Assembly (NCBI GenBank): GCA_022792975.1
Contig: JAAWCC010000134.1
Location: 1-9,692, forward strand
DNA: 9,692 bases
Source: Clostridia bacterium
GTDB taxonomy: Bacteria > Bacillota_A > Clostridia > TANB77 > CAG-508
Direction: 5' to 3'
A program made the translations under genes and the position numbers. Position 1 is the stretch's first letter; each line of letters starts with the position of its first letter. The notes beneath the pieces are model-generated. The model was not told the DNA's origin. It ran no database searches and saw only the letters and a program-made list of their open reading frames with translations. Below, piece after piece: positions 1 through 6,868 of the stretch.

Positions 1-1234
1 ATATTCAATCCTTGCATTTACTGCAATTTCCTCTCCAAATATTTTAACCTTTTTTGCACCCTCTATAATTTTTCTTCCTAAAGTTCCTGGTGCTTGATAT
101 CCAACAAAAAGGATTGTGTTATTTGAATTCCAGAGATTATGCTTCAAATGATGTTTAATCCTTCCAACATCACACATTCCACTTGCAGAAATTATAATTT
201 TTGCTCCTTCTTTTTCATTTAATTCTCTAGACTCCTCTGCAGTTTTTGTAAATTGCAGTCCTGGGAATTCTAATGGATCATCTCCACTTTCTATTTCTCT
301 TTTTACCTCTTCTTCAAATAAGTCCTCATTATTTTTAAAAATTTCTGTTGCGGATATTGCAAGAGGACTATCTACATATACAGGAGTTTCCATTAATAAG
401 CTGTATTTATTTATAAACTCTGTATCCTTTGTATTTTCCTTAATCTTGTTAAGCTCATATAATATCTCTTGAGTTCTTCCGCACAGCAAAAGAAGGAATT
501 ACAACATTTCCTCCTTTTCTTATTGTATCATAAACAATATTTAAGAAAAGTTCAGCTTTTTCATCATTCCTAATATGGAGTCTATTACCATAAGTTGCTT
601 CCATGATAAGATAATCTGCTGATTCTATCATAGTTGGTGAATCTAAAAGTGGTATATCATTATTTCCTAAATCACCTGTAAATACTGCTTTTTCTGTTTT
701 TCCGATTTTCCTTTATCCAAACCTCAATTATAGCTGACCCAAGCATATGCCCTGCATCATTAAATCTAACAGTTATACTCTCGTCTATTTGCACAAGCTC
801 ACTATATTCTATGCTTTCAAATAATTCTAAGCACTTTTCAGCATCTTCTGCTGTATATAATGGAGGATAACCAAATTTCCCCTCTCTTTTTCTCTTTCTA
901 TTTTTCCATTCAACCTCCATTTCTTGAATATGTCCGGCTATCAGGAAGCATTATTGCACATAAATCACAGGTTGCCTTTGTTGCATAAACTGGTTTTCTA
1001 TATCCATCAACATATAATTTTGGTATTCTTCCTGAGTGATCAATATGAGCATGCGTAAGTAGCATAAAATCTACATCCTTCACATCAAATGCAAATTCGT
1101 CATAGTTTTTATCCTCTTCCTTTTTAGTTCCTTGAAACATCCCGGCAATCAACTAGAAATTTCCTTCCTCCACCTTCAATTAAGAAGTTTGAACCTGTAA
1201 CCCCTTCTGCTGCACCTAAAAATGTTATTTTCAA
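1..1234 (-). CDS. MBL-fold beta-CASP metallo-hydrolase (YSH1/CPSF73-like), 3' end outside window, four +1 sites
   Basis: The protein belongs to the metallo-beta-lactamase/beta-CASP family, whose members are mainly RNA nucleases; the substrate here is unknown. With four one-base skips it reads as one frame of 410 codons, running off the window edge. Visible motifs are the zinc motif HAHIDH (61-66), DAGHMLGS (159-166), TGDLG (185-189), MEATYGNR (210-217), PSFAVGRTQE (from 246), then SASGMCDVGR and HHLKHNL near the end. The start is TTG, 7 nt after a GGGGGAG ribosome binding site; a GTG just upstream meets a stop at once. Glycines 31, 100, 177 and 251 are written CGGN instead of GGN; the zero frame ends within about ten codons after each. 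The gene follows the 519-aa gene by 14 nt, so it is probably co-transcribed. Pseudogene is the alternative, but the uniform site pattern argues against it. Confidence 0.9.
478..481 (-). other. CGGA +1 recoding site, Gly251 of the beta-CASP hydrolase
   Basis: GTG-CGG-AAG in the zero frame becomes GTG-(C)GGA-AGA. This restores PSFAVGRTQEILYEL; the zero frame hits TGA nine codons on. The Gly-Arg-Thr-Gln run is a strongly conserved family motif. Confidence 0.9.
701..704 (-). other. CGGA +1 recoding site, Gly177 of the beta-CASP hydrolase
   Basis: AAT-CGG-AAA becomes AAT-(C)GGA-AAA. This restores NGKTEKAVFTGDLGN, including the metal-binding Asp187. The zero frame stops at TGA ten codons on. Confidence 0.9.
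933..936 (-). other. CGGA +1 recoding site, Gly100 of the beta-CASP hydrolase
   Basis: AGC-CGG-ACA becomes AGC-(C)GGA-CAT. This restores LPDSGHIQEMEVEW, a well-known family stretch. The zero frame stops nine codons on. Confidence 0.9.
1141..1144 (-). other. CGGG +1 recoding site, Gly31 of the beta-CASP hydrolase
   Basis: TGC-CGG-GAT becomes TGC-(C)GGG-ATG. This restores VDCGMFQG just before the zinc motif. It is the only site of the 14 with G in the fourth position. Confidence 0.9.
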
Positions 1235-1241
1235 CTTAACA

Positions 1242-1248
1242 CTCCCCC
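1242..1248 (-). promoter_or_regulatory. Ribosome binding site fixing a TTG start
   Basis: GGGGGAG lies 7 nt upstream of TTG at 1234 on the minus strand. The nearby GTG at this end opens a frame that reaches TGA within four codons, so TTG is the only workable start for the beta-CASP protein beginning with residues KITFLGAA. Confidence 0.8.
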
Positions 1249-2808
1249 TTATTTGGTAAATAGCTTTATTTTCTTTTTAGCCTTAAATTCTACTCTATTC
1301 AAGTTAGGAATCATATATTCTAACTCCAATACAGTTCCATCATATATGTTTACTTCTATCTTTCCATTGTCATTAAAAGCTTTAATATTTACATTTGCCA
1401 AATCCATTATTCTTGTTTCAAATATTGGCTTAATTATTCCAATATCAGTCTCTATATCTTTTGTTATTGGACTTAAAGCTCTTATTTCATAAAGATTATA
1501 TAATAGTTTACTTTCAATTCTATCTATATCCTCTTTAAGCTCCTCGACATCTTTGACAAACCTCTCATTATCAAATGGAATAAACTTATAGTATCTTATA
1601 ACATGCAAAAGAGAAATTGCCTCTTTTCTTTGTTCTTGGCTATTTATTTTATATATATTTTCCTCAAAACAATTTATAAATAACTTTTGCAATTCGATTT
1701 TGTATTTTTCTTTATTTCTAATAGTCTTAATATCCTTTAATAAATCAAGGTTTTGCTCAATTTCTTTTTTTCTATCTACATAATTTTTTGCATCTAGTAA
1801 TTTATTAGCTTCCTCTATCTCATTTAAAGCCTTTTTTCGCTCCTTTTTTAAAGTTCCTAAAAGATTTTCTACGCTAAAAATTTTTTTATATTCTGAAAGC
1901 TTTGAATTTCTTTCTTCAAACTCTTTTTTCAAAAGAGTTTCACTACTTATTATTTTATCTAATCTCTTAATTTCACTTGCCTTATCTTTTTTAGTCTTTG
2001 TAAGTTCTTCAACAAGCTTGGTCTTATTCTTTAATCTATCAAGCTCCTTTTCATCCCATTCTCTTTCTTCAAGTAATCTTTGCTTCTCATTTTTATTTCT
2101 TTGCACACAAACAATAATTGAAAGCCTATAAATGTAATCCAGAAGCTTTTTTGCTCTATCCTCTCCATACAAATCTTCTATTTGCTTTTGCAATTTTTCT
2201 ATTACTTGCCTTTGATTATTATCTGCAAGCCAGGCTTCTAAGAATTTATATCCAAGTAGTATTTGCAAATTTTGATAAATTAAATTACAATCAATATTGC
2301 TTATATCAGAAAAAACTGTATTCCAAGACCAGGAAGTAAAATCCCTTATTATCTCAATATTGTTTATATCCAGCCCTTCATTTATCATTTCTGGAAGCGC
2401 TACTCTAAGTAAATTATATCTTTCGTCCAAATACATTCTCTTATCATTCATTTTAAATAATGCAAAAAGCATTGCCTTTTCAGTAGGTAATACCTTGATT
2501 TTCTTCAAAAATGGTTCTATTTCACTTGTTATTCCTCTTTTTAAAAAGTCTGCTCCCTCTTCTGAAGTTGCTCTAACTAATTCTATTTCTTCACACATAT
2601 CAATAATATTTATGATATTTTCTACAAATCTATTTTTGTTTTCTACATTCACCTTTATTCTAGCATATTCATTATATGAGCTAGTTATGTTATATAACAT
2701 GTTAAGCAGGAGATTCTTTACATCTCCTGAAAATTTCTTTGTATTTAAAACTGTTTCTAGTTTATTATTATTGCTCTGAAATTTAAGCAAAATGTCATTT
2801 GTTTTCAT
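1249..2808 (-). CDS. Uncharacterised coiled-coil protein, 519 aa
   Basis: I do not recognise this protein. It is a single intact frame starting at ATG 2808 with AAAGGA about 10 nt upstream, and ending in TAA just before the ribosome binding site of the next gene. No signal peptide or membrane segment is visible, so it is probably cytoplasmic. Residues about 1-230 look like a helical domain. Residues about 240-360 are very rich in Lys, Glu and Leu with long stretches free of Gly and Pro, as in a coiled coil. The last 80 residues look beta-rich, ending in a basic tail. It starts 16 nt after the ftsK stop and precedes the metallo-hydrolase gene by 14 nt, so it is in the same operon. It has no CGG in any frame and needs no frame correction. 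A role with FtsK or the nuclease is only a guess from position. Confidence 0.85.
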   Translation of the reverse strand: MKTNDILLKFQSNNNKLETVLNTKKFSGDVKNLLLNMLYNITSSYNEYARIKVNVENKNRFVENIINIIDMCEEIELVRATSEEGADFLKRGITSEIEPFLKKIKVLPTEKAMLFALFKMNDKRMYLDERYNLLRVALPEMINEGLDINNIEIIRDFTSWSWNTVFSDISNIDCNLIYQNLQILLGYKFLEAWLADNNQRQVIEKLQKQIEDLYGEDRAKKLLDYIYRLSIIVCVQRNKNEKQRLLEEREWDEKELDRLKNKTKLVEELTKTKKDKASEIKRLDKIISSETLLKKEFEERNSKLSEYKKIFSVENLLGTLKKERKKALNEIEEANKLLDAKNYVDRKKEIEQNLDLLKDIKTIRNKEKYKIELQKLFINCFEENIYKINSQEQRKEAISLLHVIRYYKFIPFDNERFVKDVEELKEDIDRIESKLLYNLYEIRALSPITKDIETDIGIIKPIFETRIMDLANVNIKAFNDNGKIEVNIYDGTVLELEYMIPNLNRVEFKAKKKIKLFTK

Positions 2809-2824
2809 TTGCTTTAGTTCCTTT

Positions 2825-5237
2825 CTATTCTTCTGTACTATCAGTTTCTTCTTCTACATGTGGCTCTGAGTTTAATTCTTCCCATCTTTCCCTTGTCATT
2901 AATATCTCTCTTGGTTTACTTCCTTGATATCCAGAAATAATTCCCCTTTCAGCCATTTGGTCTATTATCCTTCCGGGCTCTTGCATATCCGAACCTTCAT
3001 TCTTCTTTGAATAAGTGATGCAGAAGCTGTTTTTGCTTCAAAAACAAACTCTATTGCCTCATTTAATCTTGGATCAGTATCATCATCTGGATCTGCCTCA
3101 ATTTCTCTTTCTTTATCAGATTTATTTGCATTTTCTATTGATTCTATAATATCTTCATTATATGTAGCTTCTCCGTCTTTCTTTAAAAAATCCACAATTT
3201 TTTCAACTTCTTTATCTGAAACAAATGTACCTTGTACCCTAGTAGGTTTTGATACTCCTGTCGGATAATATAGCATATCTCCTTTACCTAATAGCTTCTC
3301 AGCACCTGGCATATCTAGTATTGTTCTTGAATCTATTTGTGAAGAAACCGCAAAGGCTATTCTGGATGGAATATTTGCCTTAATCAAGCCTGTGATTACA
3401 TCAACAGAAGGTCTCTGAGTTGCAATGACAAGATGCATTCCTGCTGCTCTAGCCTTTTGTGCTAAACGACATATTGCCTCCTCTACTTCTTTTGCTGCAA
3501 CCATCATAAGGTCAGCAAGCTCGTCTATAATAATTACAATTTGTGGGAGTTTTCTTGCTCCTGCCTCCTCATCTTCATTCTCTAACGCTTTATTATATCC
3601 TTTAATGTCTCTAACACCTTTTGCTGCAAACTTTGCATATCTTTCCTCCATCTCTTGTACTGACCAAGCAAGTGCTCCTGCTGCTTTTCTTGGGTCTGTT
3701 ACAACTGGTATCAAAAGATGTGGTATTCCATTATATACTGAAAGTTCAACAATTTTAGGGTCAACCATCACAAGCTTAACCTCGCTTGGTTTCGCCTTAT
3801 ATATTAAGCTTGTAATAAGTGTATTAATGCACACACTCTTTCCTGAACCAGTACTTCCTGCAACAAGTAAGTGAGGCATTTTGGCAATATCTGCTATAAC
3901 TCTTTGTCCACTAACATCTTTTCCAAGTCCCATAGAAAGCTTTGATTCATTTTTCACAAATTCTTCTGAATCTATAATATCTCTTAAATGTACCATCTCT
4001 GTATTTTTATTTGGTATTTCAATTCCGAACAGCTTGTTTTCCGTGGAATTGGAGCCTCAATCCTTATACTTTGAGCTGCTAAATTCAAAGCAATGTCGTC
4101 TGCAAGGTTTGCAATTTTATTAACTCTAACTCCCTCTGCTGGCTTTAACTCATATCTTGTAATTGCAGGACCAACAGCAACATTTTCTACCTTTGCTGCA
4201 ACACCAAAACTATGAAGTGTTCTTTGAAGTCTAACTGCATTATCTGCAATTAAATCCTTTGATACGGCCTTTTTATCTCCACCTGGCTCTAAAAGTGCAA
4301 TTGGTGGGAACTCATAATTTTCATCTCTTTCCTCTTGTGAATGCTCAAGTTGTAATTCTTGTTTTACTTTTTCTTCCTTTTCTTCTTTTTTCTCTTTAAA
4401 CAAGTTCGCCTCAATATAGTCTATTTGTTTATCCTCTTTTGGTTCTTCTTTAACTTTTTCTTTTTCTTTAGGTTTTGTCTTTTCCTCTTGAACCTCTTCT
4501 ATCTTTTCGTCAAACGCAAGAGGTATATCATGGTCATATTTTCTTTTTGCTCCTACCTCTTCTTCATCGTCAAATAAATTCTCCATAATAACTGAAGGAT
4601 GTTTTTTTGTTTTTTCTTTAACTCTTTTCTTAGGAGGTAATTTTTCTTCTGGTTCTTCCTCCTCCTCATCATCTTCATATCTCTCTTGCATTTTTTCAGA
4701 TACTTTATCAATTAACTCAGCTGGTTTTATTCCAAAAGTAAATATAGAAAGAAGTATTGCAGTTCCAATAAGAACAACATATGAAGCACCACCAATTATC
4801 TTATCCATAGGTACAGCAATTAAGGCGCCTATTGCACCTCCTCCTTTATTGTTTTCTCCAAACTCATATGCTAAATTAACAACTTTTCCGAAATCCTCAG
4901 ATTTATTCAATTCCTTGTTTGATATTTGTATCAAGCTCATAGTTCCAGATATACATAGTATAATGATGCCAAACTGTATAAGCTTAGGTATAACAAGCTC
5001 CTTTTGCTCTTTAATTAAAACAATACCAACAATAAATGTGCCAATTGGAACAATATATTTTATCCAACCCATTATTCCACCCAAAGTAGCACTAAGCCCT
5101 CTTCCGAAAGAACCAGTTTGTCCATATATTAATACTGCAAGTAATAAACTAAAAATTATGACACATATTGCTTGCACATATGCATCCTTCTTTACTTTTT
5201 TCTTCCTTTTTCCTGTACTTTTCTTAGTTTTAGCCAT
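2825..5237 (-). CDS. ftsK: DNA translocase FtsK/SpoIIIE, 802 aa after four +1 shifts
   Basis: This is the membrane-anchored hexameric ATPase that pumps chromosomal DNA through the division or sporulation septum. Four hydrophobic segments lie at about 17-37, 52-75, 81-104 and 150-170, followed by an acidic/basic low-complexity linker (about 185-315). The alpha/beta motor has Walker A GSTGSGKS (460-467), Walker B IIIDEL (568-573) and [15 protein letters not shown]-terminal winged-helix gamma domain starts near 724 and contains VGYARAGRIID. Start ATG 5237 has GGAGAGGA close upstream. The total span fits exactly 803 codons plus four extra bases, and 802 aa is the usual family size. Two pairs of CGGA sites encode Gly399/Gly404 (motif PGKQAVGIEIPN) and Gly749/Gly754. 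Without the first pair the motor is not made; without the second, the gamma domain is cut. Codon usage matches its native neighbours. Confidence 0.93.
2972..2975 (-). other. CGGA +1 recoding site, Gly754 of FtsK
   Basis: GCC-CGG-AAG becomes GCC-(C)GGA-AGG. This restores [18 protein letters not shown] in the gamma domain. It is reached only after the shift at 2991, exactly 16 nt upstream. Confidence 0.9.
2988..2991 (-). other. CGGA +1 recoding site, Gly749 of FtsK
   Basis: GTT-CGG-ATA becomes GTT-(C)GGA-TAT. This restores RRMKVGYARA of the winged-helix gamma domain. The zero frame stops eight codons on. Confidence 0.9.
4024..4027 (-). other. CGGA +1 recoding site, Gly404 of FtsK
   Basis: GTT-CGG-AAT-TGA becomes GTT-(C)GGA-ATT. 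This restores [10 protein letters not shown]. The unshifted frame stops at TGA two codons after CGG. It depends on the preceding shift at 4043. Confidence 0.9.
4040..4043 (-). other. CGGA +1 recoding site, Gly399 of FtsK
   Basis: CCA-CGG-AAA becomes CCA-(C)GGA-AAA. This restores APIPGKQAV, the conserved stretch that precedes the translocase motor. Confidence 0.9.
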
Positions 5238-5496
5238 TGTTCCTCTCCATTCTGCTTTAAGTTTTCTTTTATCCTAAATAATCTATTTTATTTTATCATT
5301 CTGCATTTTAAATTGCAACTTTTTTTTAATAATTTTTTCTTTGTTTACTGCTAAATTGTAACTATAAATTATTATCTTTTTATAAAACTTGATATTTTAT
5401 TTATAAAAACCTTAAAAATATTTTTCATATATAATATATCTACTTTTGATATATAGAAATAACTATACTTAAATAGAAAACTAAACAAGTCATATT
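5238..5496. other. AT-rich intergenic region upstream of ftsK
   Basis: With the adjoining palindrome, this makes 315 gene-free bases (5238-5552). It holds the ftsK promoter and leader. Beyond the promoter (5319-5496) it is strongly AT-rich, with a 7-bp inverted repeat ATATATC/GATATAT (5434-5440 and 5448-5454) that I cannot separate from chance in such composition. I see no RNA gene and no coding signal on either strand. Confidence 0.6.
5290..5318 (-). promoter_or_regulatory. Probable sigma-A promoter for ftsK
   Basis: On the minus strand TTGCAA (5318-5313) is followed after exactly 17 nt by TAAAAT (5295-5290), preceded by TG in the extended -10 position. Transcription would start near 5283, leaving a leader of about 45 nt before ATG 5237. 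The match is 4/6 at -35 and 5/6 at -10. In AT-rich DNA such matches are common, but the spacing and position are good. Confidence 0.6.
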
Positions 5497-5543
5497 ATCA
5501 GGGCAGGGCTTAATCTGCTAAGCAAATTAAACCCTGCCCTGAT
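5497..5543. repeat. Large palindrome at the 3' end of the foreign gene, possible terminator
   Basis: A 12-bp perfect stem (5497-5508 with 5532-5543, core CAGGGCAGGG/CCCTGCCCTG) continues after one mismatch with 5 more pairs (5510-5514 with 5526-5530) around an 11-nt loop. It begins 9 nt after the stop of the 5553-5972 gene. Neither strand has a proper T-run after the stem, so a Rho-independent terminator is possible but not clear. Its GC-rich arms contrast with the native DNA and it marks one edge of the foreign segment. Confidence 0.65.
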
Positions 5544-5552
5544 TTAAAATTG

Positions 5553-5972
5553 TCACTCATCAATTGTTGTAACGCTTCTGATTATAGTGACAACTTCGTT
5601 TGGCATTCCCATATTAGAGTTTGCCATATCGCGGAAGAAAATGGTTTCACCTCCCTCTTTGGTCCACAGGATTGCCCGTTTTTCTTCCTTGAGTTGTGCT
5701 TTCAACTCATCTGTCACCATGGAACGAGGAAGTTCCTCATTCCACATGACTTTCATAACTCTCGCTATTGCTTTTGCGTCACTTGCAATGATATCGCCGG
5801 AAAAAGCGAGTTGAAGCTTTCCATCAAAGCGAACCAGTTTTACAGCCAGTGTCGCCCGTCTCCAGCCTCTTCTTAGGCAAATCACACCATTGTCAGGCTC
5901 CCAGCTTTCGAGTTGCACATTTTGTCCCCGAAACGCCCAAATTTTAAGGTGCATTTTCCATACTTCAAACAT
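5553..5972 (-). CDS. Unrecognised 139-aa protein with foreign composition and triplet CGG codons
   Basis: I do not recognise this protein. The start is ATG 5972, with AAAGGAG 8 nt upstream; an upstream ATG at 6002 lacks such a site and adds ten residues. No membrane segment or signal peptide is evident; residues are mixed, with several Trp (5, 12, 24, 37, 74, 104) and an apparent alpha/beta make-up. Base and codon use differ sharply from the neighbours: 5821-5880 is 32/60 G+C. It contains three in-frame CGG codons (Arg15, Arg39, Arg99) read as ordinary triplets, since the frame stays open without any correction. In the native genes every in-frame CGG coincides with a +1 shift. If the host shifts at Arg15, this protein would stop after 30 codons. 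It is bounded by palindromes on both sides, suggesting an inserted cassette, or an assembly join. Confidence 0.7.
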   Translation of the reverse strand: MFEVWKMHLKIWAFRGQNVQLESWEPDNGVICLRRGWRRATLAVKLVRFDGKLQLAFSGDIIASDAKAIARVMKVMWNEELPRSMVTDELKAQLKEEKRAILWTKEGGETIFFRDMANSNMGMPNEVVTIIRSVTTIDE

Positions 5973-5988
5973 TAGGATCTCTCCTTTC

Positions 5989-6002
5989 GTGCTTTTAAGC
6001 AC
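5989..6002. repeat. Short palindrome upstream of the 5972 start
   Basis: GTGCTT TT AAGCAC forms a 6-bp perfect inverted repeat with a 2-nt centre, just upstream of the ribosome binding site (5987-5981) of the foreign gene. It could be an operator half-site pair or part of the insert boundary. No further support is visible. Confidence 0.4.
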
Positions 6003-6012
6003 TTAAATTTTG

Positions 6013-6041
6013 GTGTCAATAGGGACGGGGCATTTTGACAC
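6013..6041. repeat. REP-like palindrome at the 5' edge of the foreign segment
   Basis: GTGTCAA (6013-6019) and TTGACAC (6035-6041) are exact inverted repeats around a GC-rich centre containing AGGGACGGGGC. From memory, this resembles the GGGGACGG...TTGACAC palindromes seen next to RAYT/IS200-like transposase genes in Bacillota. No transposase gene is present here. With the palindrome at 5497-5543 it brackets the compositionally odd gene. Confidence 0.5.
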
Positions 6042-6081
6042 AAATGCTAATCTTTAAGTATCAACTAACTTACTTAGTATT

Positions 6082-6121
6082 ACATTTTGTCAATATTCTA
6101 TTATTATTCTTTACAAAATGT
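6082..6121 (-). terminator. Weak inverted repeat after the SDR gene
   Basis: ACATTTTGT (6082-6090) and ACAAAATGT (6113-6121) are exact 9-bp inverted repeats with a 22-nt AT-rich loop, starting right at the SDR stop codons. The stem is AT-rich and no clear T-run follows, so it is at best a weak terminator for the prmC-whiA-hemW-SDR cluster. Confidence 0.3.
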
Positions 6122-6123
6122 TA

Positions 6124-6868
6124 TTATCTTTTTCGTTCCTGCATCATATAGACAATCTTTGTTGTTATATTATTAGGTGAAATTTTAGCAAGAGCCCTTG
6201 TTAATTTTATTTTTATTCCAGGCACTATCATGAATTTATCTTTTAGCAGCTGCTTTATCCCATATTTTGCAACATGTTCACTTGTGTAGGATGGAAGCTT
6301 AAATCTTACACCTGCTACATTATTAAAATTTGTATCAACTGGTCCGTGGGCAAAGCAGGCTTATTTTTACCTTAGATTTCTTCTTTTTTAGTTCTTCTCT
6401 TATCCCCTCTGATAGTCTTACTACATATGCCTTTGATGCATAATATGCACACATCAAAGGTCCAGGCATAAATCCTGCAATCGATGCTACATTCAAAATA
6501 CGTCCGCTGTCTTTTGCTACCATATCTTGTAGATATAATTTTGTTAAAATATGAACTGCCTTTATATTTGTTTCTATTAAGCTTAATTCTTTTTCTAAAT
6601 CTGTTTCTGCAAAGTTTCCAAAAGTACCAAAGCCTGCGTTGTTTATCAAAATATCTATATCCTTTACTTGCTCATATAATTTTTTGCAATTCTCCTCTAC
6701 TTCTAAATCCATCTGTATCACTTCTACATTGCCCTTTAAGCTGTTTTTTACTTCTTTCAATTTAACTATGTCTCTAGCAACTAAAACCAAGTCATATCCC
6801 CTTTTATCTAGCTCTCTTGCCATATCTCTACCTATGCCTGATGATGCTCCTGTAATTAATGCTCTCAT
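6124..6868 (-). CDS. SDR-family NAD(P)-dependent oxidoreductase, 247 aa after one +1 shift
   Basis: This is a classical short-chain dehydrogenase/reductase, a cytoplasmic Rossmann-fold enzyme that oxidises or reduces an unidentified carbonyl or alcohol substrate. The cofactor loop TGASSGIG is at residues 6-13, NNAG at 76-79, the catalytic Ser at 129 and YxxxK at Tyr142/Lys146. The conserved CPGPVDT loop follows at 173-179. Gly175 of that loop is written CGGA (6346-6343); unshifted translation gives Arg-Thr-Ser-stop. After the skip, the frame continues about 70 codons to tandem TAA stops. The start is ATG 6868, preceded by GGGAGG and overlapping the hemW stop as ATGA, so the two are translationally coupled. 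It resembles the YqjQ/DltE-like group by general appearance, but the substrate cannot be inferred. Confidence 0.88.
6343..6346 (-). other. CGGA +1 recoding site, Gly175 of the SDR protein
   Basis: CCA-CGG-ACC-AGT-TGA becomes CCA-(C)GGA-CCA-GTT. This restores CPGPVDT, a hallmark SDR loop. The zero frame stops three codons after CGG. Confidence 0.9.

Noticed and set aside
5434..5454. Inverted repeat ATATATC/GATATAT
   Set aside because: A 7-bp match made almost only of A and T in very AT-rich intergenic DNA is expected by chance.
6065..6093. TTGACA at 6093-6088 as a promoter for the gene at 5972
   Set aside because: The -35 match is perfect, but at spacings of 16 to 18 nt the hexamers are AAGTTA, AGTTAG and GTTAGT, none a credible -10.
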